DNA of 64,000 nt. Origin: Castellaniella sp049671645. GTDB lineage: Bacteria; Pseudomonadota; Gammaproteobacteria; Burkholderiales; Burkholderiaceae_B. Made by a program: the position numbers and the translations under genes. The stretch spans positions 1 to 64,000 of the forward strand of contig NZ_JBATVG010000026.1 in assembly GCF_049671645.1 (NCBI RefSeq), read 5' to 3'. Below the pieces are notes generated by a model. It did not search any database. It had not been told where the DNA came from and worked only from the letters and a program-made list of their open reading frames with translations. This document shows positions 51,981 to 61,115 of this stretch, one piece after another. The stretch's first letter is position 1, and every line of letters starts with the position of its first letter.

Positions 51981-54810
51981 AGACACCCTGAATCTGCCCG
52001 AATCCCCTTTCCCCATGCGGGGCAACCTGGCCAAACGCGAGCCGGGCTGGATCGCCGCCTGGGAGGAAAAAAAGATTTACGCAGTCATTCGGGCGGCCGC
52101 CCAGGGACGGCCGAAATTCATCCTGCACGACGGCCCGCCGTACGCCAACGGCGACATCCACATCGGCCATGCCGTCAACAAGATCCTCAAGGACATCATC
52201 GTCAAAAGCCGCGACATGGCCGGCTTCGACGCCCAATATGTGCCCGGCTGGGATTGCCACGGCATGCCGATCGAAATCCAGATCGAAAAGAAATACGGCA
52301 AGCACCTGCCGGTTGCGGAAGTCCAATCCAAAGCCCGCGCCTACGCCGCCGAACAGATCGAGCGCCAGCGCGCCGACTTCAAGCGCCTGGGCGTGCTGGG
52401 CGAATGGGACAACCCCTACCTGACCATGAATCCGCACAACGAGGCGGACGAGCTGCGCGCCCTGGCCCGCATCATGGAAAAAGGCTTCGTCTTCCGCGGC
52501 CTGAAACCCGTGAACTGGTGCTTCGACTGCGGCTCCGCCTTGGCCGAGGCCGAGGTCGAATACGCCGACCGCAAGGACCCGTCCGTGGACGTGGCCTTCG
52601 CCTTCGAAGACCGCGCCGCCGTGGCCCGCGCCTTCGGCCTGCCCGGCGAAGTCGACGCCGGCGCCATCGTCATCTGGACGACCACGCCCTGGACCATCCC
52701 GGCCAACCAGGCGCTCAACATCCATCCCGACCACGAATACGCGCTGGTGCGGCTGAAGGAACCCCGCGCCACCGGCTCTCTGCTGCTCGTCGCCAGCGAA
52801 CTGGCCGAATCCTGCCTGCAGCGCTGGGGCCTGGAAGGCGAAATCATCGCCCGCGCCTCCGGCCAGGCGCTGGCCGGCCTGGCGTTCCGCCACCCGCTGT
52901 ACGAAGTGGATGCCGGTTACCGCCGCCTGTCGCCCATCTACCTGGGCGACTACGTCACCCTGGATTCCGGCACCGGCGTGGTGCACTCGGCCCCTGCCTA
53001 CGGTGTGGAGGACTTCATTTCCTGCAAGGCGCACGGCCTGAGCGACGCGGACATGCTCAATCCGGTCATGGGCAATGGGCATTACGCCGACAGCCTGCCG
53101 CTCTTTGGCGGCGAGCTGATCTGGAAGGCCAACCCGAAGATCGTCGAAGCGCTGCGCCAGGCCGGCAGCCTGCTGCATACCGAAGCCCACACCCACAGCT
53201 ACATGCACTGCTGGCGCCACAAGACGCCGATCATCTATCGCGCCACCAGCCAGTGGTTCGCCGGCATGGACGTGCAGCCCGCCGACGGCCCGACCCTGCG
53301 CGAAATGGCCCTGAAGGGCGTGGACGACACCGCCTTCTACCCGGCCTGGGGCCGCGCCCGGCTGCACGCCATGATCGCCAACCGGCCCGACTGGACGCTG
53401 TCGCGCCAGCGCCAATGGGGCGTGCCGATGGCCTTTTTCGTGCACAAGGAAACCGGCGCCCTGCATCCGCGCACGCCGGAACTGCTGGATCAGGTGGCCG
53501 AGCGCGTCGAACGCGACGGCATCGAGGCCTGGCAAACCCTGGATCCCCGCGACCTGCTGGGCGACGAGGCCGACCTCTACGAGAAAAACCGCGACACGCT
53601 GGACGTCTGGTTCGATTCCGGCACCACCCACGCCACGGTGCTGGGCGGCCAGGATCATTGCCTGAAAGGGTCCCATGCCGGCCAGCTGGCCTGGCCGGCC
53701 GATCTCTACCTGGAAGGCTCCGACCAGCATCGGGGCTGGTTCCATTCGTCCCTGCTGACCGGCTGCATGCTCTACGGCCGCCCTCCCTACAAGGCCCTGC
53801 TGACCCACGGTTTCGTGGTCGACGGCCAGGGCAAGAAAATGAGCAAGTCCGTGGGCAATGTGGTCTACCCGCAGGAAATCGCCAACGCCCTGGGGGCCGA
53901 AATCCTGCGCCTGTGGACCGCATCCACCGATTACTCCGGCGAACTGTCGATCTCCAAGCAGATCCTGGACCGCGTCGTCGAATCCTACCGGCGCATCCGC
54001 AACACGCTGAAGTTCCTGTTGGGCAATCTGGCGGATTTCAATCCGGCCACCGACCTGCTGGAGCCGGACGCGCTGCTGGAAATCGACCGCTACGCCTTGC
54101 AGATGACCGCTGTCATGCAGGCCGAAGTCCTGTCCGCCTATGAACGCTACGAATTCCACACGGCCGTGGCCCGCCTGCAGATCTTCTGCTCCGAAGACCT
54201 GGGCGCTTTCTACCTGGACATCCTGAAGGACCGCCTGTACACCACCGGCAAGGACAGCGCGGCGCGGCGCGCCGCCCAGACTGCCCTGCACCACATCACG
54301 CACACGCTGCTGAAACTGCTGGCCCCGATCCTGTCGTTCACGGTAGAAGAAGCCTGGGCCGATCTGGGCGGCAACCCGGCATCGCCCACGATCTTCACAG
54401 AGCGGTTCCATGACGTGCCCGCGCCCGCCGACGCCGCCCTGCTGGCGACCCGCTGGGCTCGCCTGCGCGAAATCCGCGCCGACACCATGCGCGAGATCGA
54501 AGCCGTGCGCACGCGCGGGGAAATCGGCTCCTCGCTGGCGGCGGAAGTCGATTACCGCGCCGGCGGCGACGACCTGGCCCTGCTGCAAAGCCTGGGCGAG
54601 GACCTGCGCTTCGTGATGCTGGTGTCGCGCGCCGACGCGCATGCCGCCGAAGGCGCCCTGGAGATCCAGGTGCAGGCCACGACGCACGAGAAATGCGGGC
54701 GCTGCTGGCACCACCGCGCCGACGTCGGCCGCGACGAACAGCACCCGGAACTGTGCGGGCGCTGCGCCGACAATCTGTTTGGCGACGGCGAACGGCGCAG
54801 CCATGCCTAA
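51970..54810 (+). CDS. ileS: Isoleucyl-tRNA synthetase
   Basis: This 946-residue class I synthetase has the HIGH motif as PPYANGDIHIGHAVNKILKD (about 56-75), the CP1 editing domain (about 200-400, with TTPWTIPANQALNIHP) and KMSKS in GKKMSKSVGN (about 620). A C-terminal zinc site is formed by CGRCWHHRAD and LCGRCADN. Length and domain order match E. coli IleS (938). It overlaps ribF at the 5' end and lspA at the 3' end, implying one translationally coupled transcript. Confidence 0.97.
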   Translation: MDYRDTLNLPESPFPMRGNLAKREPGWIAAWEEKKIYAVIRAAAQGRPKFILHDGPPYANGDIHIGHAVNKILKDIIVKSRDMAGFDAQYVPGWDCHGMPIEIQIEKKYGKHLPVAEVQSKARAYAAEQIERQRADFKRLGVLGEWDNPYLTMNPHNEADELRALARIMEKGFVFRGLKPVNWCFDCGSALAEAEVEYADRKDPSVDVAFAFEDRAAVARAFGLPGEVDAGAIVIWTTTPWTIPANQALNIHPDHEYALVRLKEPRATGSLLLVASELAESCLQRWGLEGEIIARASGQALAGLAFRHPLYEVDAGYRRLSPIYLGDYVTLDSGTGVVHSAPAYGVEDFISCKAHGLSDADMLNPVMGNGHYADSLPLFGGELIWKANPKIVEALRQAGSLLHTEAHTHSYMHCWRHKTPIIYRATSQWFAGMDVQPADGPTLREMALKGVDDTAFYPAWGRARLHAMIANRPDWTLSRQRQWGVPMAFFVHKETGALHPRTPELLDQVAERVERDGIEAWQTLDPRDLLGDEADLYEKNRDTLDVWFDSGTTHATVLGGQDHCLKGSHAGQLAWPADLYLEGSDQHRGWFHSSLLTGCMLYGRPPYKALLTHGFVVDGQGKKMSKSVGNVVYPQEIANALGAEILRLWTASTDYSGELSISKQILDRVVESYRRIRNTLKFLLGNLADFNPATDLLEPDALLEIDRYALQMTAVMQAEVLSAYERYEFHTAVARLQIFCSEDLGAFYLDILKDRLYTTGKDSAARRAAQTALHHITHTLLKLLAPILSFTVEEAWADLGGNPASPTIFTERFHDVPAPADAALLATRWARLREIRADTMREIEAVRTRGEIGSSLAAEVDYRAGGDDLALLQSLGEDLRFVMLVSRADAHAAEGALEIQVQATTHEKCGRCWHHRADVGRDEQHPELCGRCADNLFGDGERRSHA

Positions 54811-55384
54811 AGAGCCGTCACCCCGCCGCGACCTGGCGCCGCCCGCCTCGTCAGCCCTGATCGCGCCAGCCGGCGCCGCGGCCCCGACAACGGTCCGGCG
54901 CCGGCTGCGATCCCTGGCGGGGTGGCTGCTGGCCGCTCTCTTGCTGGTGCTGCTGGACCAGGCGACCAAGGCCTGGGTATCGCACAGCCTGGTCTATGCC
55001 GAACGCATCCCCGTCCTGCCGGTCTTCGACCTGACCTTGCTGTTCAACACCGGGGCCGCCTTCAGCTTCCTGGCCGATGGCGGAGGTTCCCAGCGCTGGC
55101 TCTTCACCGGCATCGCCCTGATCGCCGCCATCCTGATCCTGCGCTGGCTCTACACCCACGCCGGCCAGCGCCTGCTTTGCATCGCCCTGAGCTGCATCCT
55201 GGGCGGCGCCCTGGGCAACGCCCTGGATCGCCTGATGCACGGGCACGTCGTGGATTTTCTGCTGTTCTACTGGCGGGACTGGTACTTCCCGGCCTTCAAC
55301 CTGGCCGATATCGCCATCACCTGCGGCGCCGGGCTGCTGATCCTGGACGAAATCCTGCGCAACCGCCGCGCCCACCGATCATAG
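54803..55384 (+). CDS. lspA: Lipoprotein signal peptidase
   Basis: This 193-residue membrane aspartyl protease removes signal peptides from prolipoproteins. It has four membrane segments. The catalytic aspartates are in GGALGNALDRLMHGHVVDF and FNLADIAITCG, and the early conserved motif is LLDQATKAWV. The N-terminus carries about 32 extra Pro/Ala-rich residues before the first membrane helix compared with E. coli LspA (164). ATG 54803 overlaps the ileS stop by 8 bp. Confidence 0.93.
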   Translation: MPKEPSPRRDLAPPASSALIAPAGAAAPTTVRRRLRSLAGWLLAALLLVLLDQATKAWVSHSLVYAERIPVLPVFDLTLLFNTGAAFSFLADGGGSQRWLFTGIALIAAILILRWLYTHAGQRLLCIALSCILGGALGNALDRLMHGHVVDFLLFYWRDWYFPAFNLADIAITCGAGLLILDEILRNRRAHRS

Positions 55385-55394
55385 GGGACCCGCC

Positions 55395-56594
55395 ATGCCG
55401 GATCTATCAGGCAAACGCATCATCCTGGGACTGACGGGCGGGATCGCCTGCTATAAATCCGCCGAACTGCTGCGCCGCCTGCAGGACGAAGGCGCCACGG
55501 TGGACGTGGTCATGACCGAGGCCGCTACCGGCTTCATCACGCCCGCCACCATGCAGGCCCTGTCCGGACGCCCCGTCTGGGTCGACGCCTGGGACAGCCG
55601 GATGGACAACCGCATGGCCCACATCAACCTGACGCGCGGCGCCGACGCCGTGCTGATCGTGCCGGCCAGCACGGATTTTCTGGCGAAACTGGCCCACGGC
55701 CTGGCCGACGACCTGTTGGCGACCCTGTGCGTGGCCCGAGGCTCGGTGCCGCTGCTGGCCGCGCCCGCGATGAACCACGAGATGTGGACCCATCCGGCCA
55801 CCCAGCGCAACGCCGCCCAGCTGCGGGCCGATGGCGTCACCCTGATCGGCCCGGCCGAAGGCAGCCAGGCCTGCGGCGAAAGCGGCTCCGGCCGCATGAT
55901 GGAACCGGACCAGATCCTGCGCGCCGTGATCGCCTTTTTCCAGCCCAAGGTCCTGGCCGGCCTGCGCGTGCTGCTGACCGCCGGCCCGACCAGTGAAACC
56001 ATCGACCCGGTGCGCGTGCTGACGAACCGTTCTTCCGGGCGCATGGGCTACGCCCTGGCCAGGGCGGCCGCCGAAGCCGGCGCCCAGGTCACGCTGATCT
56101 CCGGCCCCACGGCCCTGGCCTGCCCGGACGGCGTCGCCCGCATCGACGTCGCCCAGGCTCGCGACATGCATGCCGCCGCGCTGGCCCACGCCCCCGATGC
56201 GGACCTGTTCATCGCGGTGGCGGCCGTGGCCGACTGGGGCATCGCCAACCCGTCCGCCACCAAACTGAAAAAACAGGCGGACGGCGAACCGCCCGCTCTG
56301 GATTTCATCCAGAACCCCGACATCCTGGCCGACATCGCCGCGCTGCCGGACGGCCCCTGGTGCGTGGGTTTCGCGGCGGAAACCGACCATCTGCACGAAC
56401 ATGCCCAGGCCAAACGCCAGCGCAAGAACATTCCCGTGATCGTGGGCAACCTGGCCCAACTGGCCATGGACGCCCACGATACCGAACTGGTCATCTTCGA
56501 CGACGGCGGCGCCCATCCCCTGCCGCGCCAAGCCAAGCTGCAGGCCGCCCGCCAACTGGTGGCGTGGATTGCGCAGCACATGCCCCGCGCCTGA
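55395..56594 (+). CDS. coaBC: Phosphopantothenoylcysteine synthetase/decarboxylase
   Basis: This 399-residue fusion carries out two steps of coenzyme A synthesis. The N-terminal flavin-dependent decarboxylase (CoaC, about 1-190) has LGLTGGIACYKSAELLRRL, the AMNHEMW motif and the catalytic cysteine in QACGESGSGRM. The C-terminal CTP-dependent ligase (CoaB) has TAGPTSETIDPVRVLTNRSSG and a KIKK-like KLKKQ loop. It starts 10 bp after lspA on the same transcript. Confidence 0.96.
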   Translation: MPDLSGKRIILGLTGGIACYKSAELLRRLQDEGATVDVVMTEAATGFITPATMQALSGRPVWVDAWDSRMDNRMAHINLTRGADAVLIVPASTDFLAKLAHGLADDLLATLCVARGSVPLLAAPAMNHEMWTHPATQRNAAQLRADGVTLIGPAEGSQACGESGSGRMMEPDQILRAVIAFFQPKVLAGLRVLLTAGPTSETIDPVRVLTNRSSGRMGYALARAAAEAGAQVTLISGPTALACPDGVARIDVAQARDMHAAALAHAPDADLFIAVAAVADWGIANPSATKLKKQADGEPPALDFIQNPDILADIAALPDGPWCVGFAAETDHLHEHAQAKRQRKNIPVIVGNLAQLAMDAHDTELVIFDDGGAHPLPRQAKLQAARQLVAWIAQHMPRA

Positions 56595-56673
56595 AATCGG
56601 CGTAATGTAAATGATCGACGAAAGTCCGATAGGCGGGAGCCGCCGCACCACTGCAGCGGAAAGCGAGGCTATC

Positions 56674-56997
56674 ATGCAAGGCTATCAACTGACCTTTTTC
56701 ACGCAACAGGATCGAATGCACGGTTGCCTGCCCATGCACCAATGGCTTCTGGAGCTGGCTCAATCCATGAAGATACGCGGCGCCACCATACTGGCCGCGC
56801 AAGAAGGCATCGGCGCCCACCACAAGGTCCACTCGGCCCGGTTCTTCGACTTGGCCGACCAGCCCGTGGAAATCACCATGTCGGTCTCGGGCGCCGAATG
56901 CGACGCAATCATGAAGCGCCTGCACGAGGAGCCGGGACTGCGGCTTTTCTACTGCAGAACGCCCATCGAGTTCGGCACCATCGGCGGCGAGGAATGA
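56674..56997 (+). CDS. DUF190 (PII-like) protein
   Basis: This 107-residue protein of the DUF190 family begins YQLTFFTQQDRMHGCLPMHQWLLELAQ and continues IRGATILAAQEGIGAHHKVHSARFFDLADQPVEI. Members fold like PII signal proteins and probably bind a nucleotide or small molecule. ATG 56674 has GAGG 6 bp upstream; an earlier ATG at 56611 lacks support. It often accompanies CrcB fluoride channels, but none is seen here. It lies between coaBC and dut. Confidence 0.82.
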   Translation: MQGYQLTFFTQQDRMHGCLPMHQWLLELAQSMKIRGATILAAQEGIGAHHKVHSARFFDLADQPVEITMSVSGAECDAIMKRLHEEPGLRLFYCRTPIEFGTIGGEE

Positions 56998-57080
56998 ACG
57001 CTCCGGGGCGCCCCCAAACGCCCCGGACGTCAGGCGCGGCCGGCAATCAGCCCACGATCCATTCTCTTCAAGACGCACAT

Positions 57081-57545
57081 ATGTCCAGAAAAATCGAAAC
57101 CCGAATCGTCAACCCCCTGCTGGGCACGGATGCCATTCCGCTGCCCGATTACGCCACCAGCGGATCCGCCGCCATGGACCTGCGAGCCTGCGTGGCGGCC
57201 GCCCTGCCGCTGGCCCCCGGCGAGCGCATCCTGGTCCCCACCGGCCTGGCCCTGAACATGATGGACCCGGGCCTGGTCGCCATCGTCGCCTCCCGCTCCG
57301 GCTTGTCCCTGAAGCACGGCATCCGCGTCGCGCAGGGCATCGGCGTCATCGACGCCGACTATCACGGGGAGATCAAGGTCCTGCTGACCAACGACAGCGA
57401 ACAGGCCTACATGATCCAGCCGGGCGAGCGCATCGCGCAACTGATGTTCCAGCCGGTCGTCCAGGTCAGCCTCCACCTGGTCGACGCTTTCAGCACCGAA
57501 ACCGAGCGCGGCGCGGGCGGCTTCGGCAGTACGGGGCGGCACTGA
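57081..57545 (+). CDS. dut: dUTP diphosphatase
   Basis: This 154-residue trimeric enzyme hydrolyses dUTP to dUMP, keeping uracil out of DNA and feeding dTMP synthesis. The five family motifs are present: SAAMDLRA, SRSGLSLKHG, GVIDADYHGEIKV, PGERIAQLMF and the C-terminal GAGGFGSTG arm. ATG 57081 matches the family N-terminus; the open frame upstream is a shadow of the DUF190 gene. coaBC next to dut is a common proteobacterial pairing, here with one gene between. Confidence 0.96.
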   Translation: MSRKIETRIVNPLLGTDAIPLPDYATSGSAAMDLRACVAAALPLAPGERILVPTGLALNMMDPGLVAIVASRSGLSLKHGIRVAQGIGVIDADYHGEIKVLLTNDSEQAYMIQPGERIAQLMFQPVVQVSLHLVDAFSTETERGAGGFGSTGRH

Positions 57546-57826
57546 GGCTTATTAGTAAAACCCCTGGTTGTACCTATTCGCAACGATAGTTAAACTTCAG
57601 AACGGTTTTCTTGTCCTCGGTGGGTTGTACCTTTGGCACAACCATCGGCATCCGGACAAGCCGAACTAGGCCGGGGCAGTCCCTCTGAATCCCAATCCCC
57701 AGCCTCCGGTTTCCTGTCGGCCAGCCTTTCCGGCCCTCGGGAATACCCCCATGGTGTCACAAACACGGTATTAATATATTACGAATATATGGTTCCACCC
57801 GGGTCCATGCAAAGGAGAATCCAGAC

Positions 57827-58975
57827 ATGAGCAGGCTGACAAAACTTTCCACGCTTTCGGCGGCAGTTTCCTTGGCCCTGATGGGCATGGGCACCGCAGT
57901 GGCGGCCGACGGCCCCATCAAGATCGGCGTGCAGGCCCCCATCACCGGCGAATACGCCGCTGAAGGCCAGGGTATCGAAAACGGCGTCCGGCTGATCGCC
58001 AAGCAACACAATGACGCCGGCGGCGTGCTGGGACGCAAGATCGAAGTCATCGTCTGCGACGACGAAGGCAAGGCCGCTCAGGCCGCCATCTGCGGCCGCA
58101 AACTGGTCAACGACGGCGTCACCGCCGTGATCGGCACCTACACCAGCGGCGCCGCCCTGGCCGCGGCCCCGATCTACTCGGCCGCCAACGTCATCCAGAC
58201 TTCGGACGGCACCAGCGACGAGCTGACCCAGAAAGGCTGGAAGACCTTCTTCCGCAACGCGCCTCCCAACAGCGACGAAGCCGAATTCGTCGCCAACTAC
58301 TTCGTCAAGGTCAAGCAATACAAGCGCATCGCCGTCCTCAGCGATCACTCCAGCTATGCGACCGGCCTGGCCAAAGCCACCACGGCCGCCATCAAGAAGG
58401 CAGGCGGCAACATCGTGGGTGAAGACTTCATCAACGCCGGCACGCAGGACTACAGCGCCGTGCTGACGAAACTGAAGTCCAAGACCCCGGACGTGCTGTT
58501 CTTCTCGGGTTACTACACCGACGGCGGCCTGATCCGCGCTCAGATGAAGCAACTGGGCATGGACACGGTGTTCGTGGGCGGCGACGCCAACCAGAATGAA
58601 AACTTCGCCAAGATCGCCGGCAATGCCGCCGCTGGCGCTGTGATCGTCAACGTGCCGGCGCCGGAAAACCTGCCGTATCCGGAAGCCAAGCAGTTCCTGG
58701 CCGACTACACCAAGGCCTTTGGCGCTCCGCCCCCCAGCATCTACACCTTCACCAACGCGGACGGCTTCCGGGCCGTGCTGGCCGCCATCGAAGCCACCAA
58801 GAGCACGGACACGTCCAAGCTCATCCCCTGGCTGCATGACATGAAACAACCCTTCAACGGCCTGACCGGCCCCTTCACCTGGGACGCCAAGGGCGAACGC
58901 ATCGGCAGCCCGATGTCCGCCTTTGAAGTCCAGGCTGGCGGCGGCTACAAGACCATCTACCCGGCGGACAAGTAA
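57827..58975 (+). CDS. Branched-chain amino acid ABC transporter, periplasmic binding protein
   Basis: This 382-residue LivJ/LivK-like protein has a signal peptide (cleavage after AVA, about residue 27). The mature part is IKIGVQAPITGEYAAEGQGIENGVRL, followed by the type 1 periplasmic-binding fold. AAGGAGA lies 9 bp before ATG 57827. The 281-bp gap upstream is AT-rich near 57768-57792 (TATTAATATATT), the likely promoter; it also holds two copies of GGTTGTACCT (57566 and 57623), each able to form a small hairpin. livHMGF follow. Confidence 0.93.
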   Translation: MSRLTKLSTLSAAVSLALMGMGTAVAADGPIKIGVQAPITGEYAAEGQGIENGVRLIAKQHNDAGGVLGRKIEVIVCDDEGKAAQAAICGRKLVNDGVTAVIGTYTSGAALAAAPIYSAANVIQTSDGTSDELTQKGWKTFFRNAPPNSDEAEFVANYFVKVKQYKRIAVLSDHSSYATGLAKATTAAIKKAGGNIVGEDFINAGTQDYSAVLTKLKSKTPDVLFFSGYYTDGGLIRAQMKQLGMDTVFVGGDANQNENFAKIAGNAAAGAVIVNVPAPENLPYPEAKQFLADYTKAFGAPPPSIYTFTNADGFRAVLAAIEATKSTDTSKLIPWLHDMKQPFNGLTGPFTWDAKGERIGSPMSAFEVQAGGGYKTIYPADK

Positions 58976-59018
58976 AGCCGCCAGCCCCTGACGCCAAGCC
59001 GGCGCTGCCGCTGCGCCA

Positions 59019-59056
59019 CGCTTTTTTGCCGACGGGCCGTCCCAAGGCAAAAAGCG
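59019..59056 (+). other. Hairpin between binding-protein gene and livH
   Basis: CGCTTTTTTGCC and GGCAAAAAGCG form an 11-bp stem in the 238-bp gap. Further GC stems follow (around 59056-59075 and 59130-59150). Such structures often stabilise the abundant binding-protein message or reduce read-through into the permease genes. Confidence 0.5.
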
Positions 59057-59213
59057 CCCGCCCTCCGGGCGGCGGCAAGCAGGCGAAGCCTGCGCGGCGC
59101 GGGGGTCATTTTTCACCGCCCCCCGGGCCGTCCGGCCCCGGGGTTGCGGCCTTCACGCAGGTCGAGCGGCATCCCAGCCTCAGCGCCTCGCGAACCACCA
59201 CGGAAACCGATCG

Positions 59214-60116
59214 ATGGACTTTATCCTCCAGCAATTCATCAACGGGGTCACGGTCGGGGGCATCTACGCCCTGATCGCCCTGGGCTACACGATGGTCTAC
59301 GGGGTGCTGAAGATGATCAATTTCGCCCATGGCGATTTGTGCATCCTGGGTGCCTTCATCGGCCTCACCACATTGACCTCGGGCGCCTTCGGCGGCCTGT
59401 CCACCCCGGTGCTGCTGATCCTGGCGTTCCTGATCGCCATGATCATCGTGGCCGTCGCCGGCACGCTGCTGGACCAATTCGCCTATAAGCCCCTGCGCAA
59501 GGCCCACCGCCTGTCGGCCGTGGTCTCCGCCCTGGGCGCATCGATGCTGATCGAAAACGGCATCATGCTGATCTGGTCCCCCAACGTGCAGGTCTTCCCC
59601 AACAACCTGCTGCCCAACATCACCTGGCAGCTTGGCGGCGCTTACCTCAGCTTCGTCCAGCTGCTGATCATCATCTGCGCCTTCCTGCTGATGGCGGCCC
59701 TGTACTTCTTCGTCAACCACACCCGCCTGGGCACGGCCATCCGCGCCACCGCCATCGATCAGGACGCCGCCCGCCTGATGGGCATCAACGTCAATCGCGT
59801 CATCGCCCTGGTCTTCATCATCGGCCCGGTGCTGGGCGCCATCGGCGGCCTGTTCATCGGCCTGTACTACCGCCAGACCTATTTCACCATGGGCTGGTCC
59901 TACGGCCTGAACGCCTTCATCGCCGCCATCATCGGCGGGATCGGCAACATTCCCGGCGCCATGCTGGGGGGGCTGGTGCTGGGTCTGTTCAATGCCTTCG
60001 CCGCCGGCTACATCTCCAGTTCCTGGCAAGACGCCATTACCTTCGCACTGCTGATCGGCATCCTGCTGGTGCGCCCTTCGGGCCTGCTGGGTGAACGCGT
60101 CGCCGAAAAGGTCTAA
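59214..60116 (+). CDS. livH: Branched-chain amino acid ABC permease LivH
   Basis: This 300-residue inner-membrane permease has about eight hydrophobic segments, beginning FINGVTVGGIYALIALGYTMVYG and KMINFAHGDLCILGAF, the LivH signature. The conserved cytoplasmic loop TAIRATAIDQDAARLMGINVNRVI contacts the ATPases. ATG 59214 fits the family start. livM follows 3 bp downstream. Confidence 0.95.
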   Translation: MDFILQQFINGVTVGGIYALIALGYTMVYGVLKMINFAHGDLCILGAFIGLTTLTSGAFGGLSTPVLLILAFLIAMIIVAVAGTLLDQFAYKPLRKAHRLSAVVSALGASMLIENGIMLIWSPNVQVFPNNLLPNITWQLGGAYLSFVQLLIIICAFLLMAALYFFVNHTRLGTAIRATAIDQDAARLMGINVNRVIALVFIIGPVLGAIGGLFIGLYYRQTYFTMGWSYGLNAFIAAIIGGIGNIPGAMLGGLVLGLFNAFAAGYISSSWQDAITFALLIGILLVRPSGLLGERVAEKV

Positions 60117-60119
60117 GCC

Positions 60120-61115
60120 ATGAATCTCACCAATCAAACCTCCGCCCCGACGCCCGCCGCCACGGTCCCCGTCGCCCCGCCCCCCAGCGCCGGCACCCGC
60201 TTCCTGCGCGTGCTGGGACCCGTCCTGTGGATCATCGGACTGCTCATCCCCTCGGTCATGTCGCCCGCCTGGATCACGATCGGCGGCATCTTCGCCATCT
60301 ACGCCATCGTCGCCCTGTCGCAGGACATCGTCCTGGGGCGCGCCGGCATGTACGACATGGGCCACGCGGTGTTCTTCGGCATCGGCGCCTACGCCAGCGC
60401 CATCCTGTCCCTGTCCTTCAACTGGCCGATCCTGTGGACCATCCCCGTGGCCATCGTCCTGTCGGCCGCCCTGGGCGCCATCCTGTCCGCCCCCATCGTC
60501 AAGCTGCGGGGCGACTATCTGCTGGTGGTCACCATCGGTTTCAACGCCATTTTCGTGCTGGCCATGAAGAACAATCTGTTCGGCCTCACGGGCGGGGCCG
60601 ACGGCCTGTTCGGCGTCAGCGGCCCGACCGTCTTCGGGCACATGTTCGGCACGCAAAGCGACCTGTTCTACCTGAACTGGGTAGTCCTGGCCATCGTGCT
60701 GTGGCTGATGCGCAACCTGGATCGCTCGTCCCTGGGGCGCACCTTCCGCTACATCAAATACGATGAACTGGCGGCCACCACGCTGGGGGTCAACGCCCGC
60801 AACTACAAGGTCGCCGCCTTCGCGCTGTCGGCCGGCATCGCAGGCCTGGCGGGCACGCTGTTCGCCATGCAGCTGTCCGCCGTCAGCCCCGGGTCCTTCC
60901 AGTTCACGGATTCGGTCGTGCTGTTCGCCATCGTGCTGGTGGGTGGCCAGGCATCGGTGCCGGGCGTGCTGCTGGGCACGGCCATGATGTTCGTGGTCCC
61001 GCAGATCTTCACGGAATTCGCCCAGTACCGCTATCTGGTCTTTGGCATCGCCATGATCCTGGTCATGATTCTGCGTCCGCAGGGCATCTGGCCCGCACGC
61101 AAGGGAGCCCTATGA
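60120..61115 (+). CDS. livM: Branched-chain amino acid ABC permease LivM
   Basis: This 331-residue second permease subunit has membrane segments from about residue 30 and the motif IVLGRAGMYDMGHAVFFGIGAYASA. It carries the ATPase-contact loop IKYDELAATTLGVNARNYKVAAF. The start is 3 bp after livH and the stop overlaps the livG ATG (ATGA). Confidence 0.95.
   Translation: MNLTNQTSAPTPAATVPVAPPPSAGTRFLRVLGPVLWIIGLLIPSVMSPAWITIGGIFAIYAIVALSQDIVLGRAGMYDMGHAVFFGIGAYASAILSLSFNWPILWTIPVAIVLSAALGAILSAPIVKLRGDYLLVVTIGFNAIFVLAMKNNLFGLTGGADGLFGVSGPTVFGHMFGTQSDLFYLNWVVLAIVLWLMRNLDRSSLGRTFRYIKYDELAATTLGVNARNYKVAAFALSAGIAGLAGTLFAMQLSAVSPGSFQFTDSVVLFAIVLVGGQASVPGVLLGTAMMFVVPQIFTEFAQYRYLVFGIAMILVMILRPQGIWPARKGAL

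Noticed and set aside
57546..57826. Sigma-54-like TGGCAC near 57635 and the repeated GGTTGTACCT motifs upstream of the liv binding-protein gene
   Set aside because: The matching -12 element (TTGC at the right distance) is absent, and the repeats only form short hairpins. Not enough for a regulatory call.
59106..60656. A 516-codon minus-strand frame opposite livH
   Set aside because: Its composition (Asp, Gln, Gly, His repeats) is that of a reverse-frame shadow, and livH is clearly coding.
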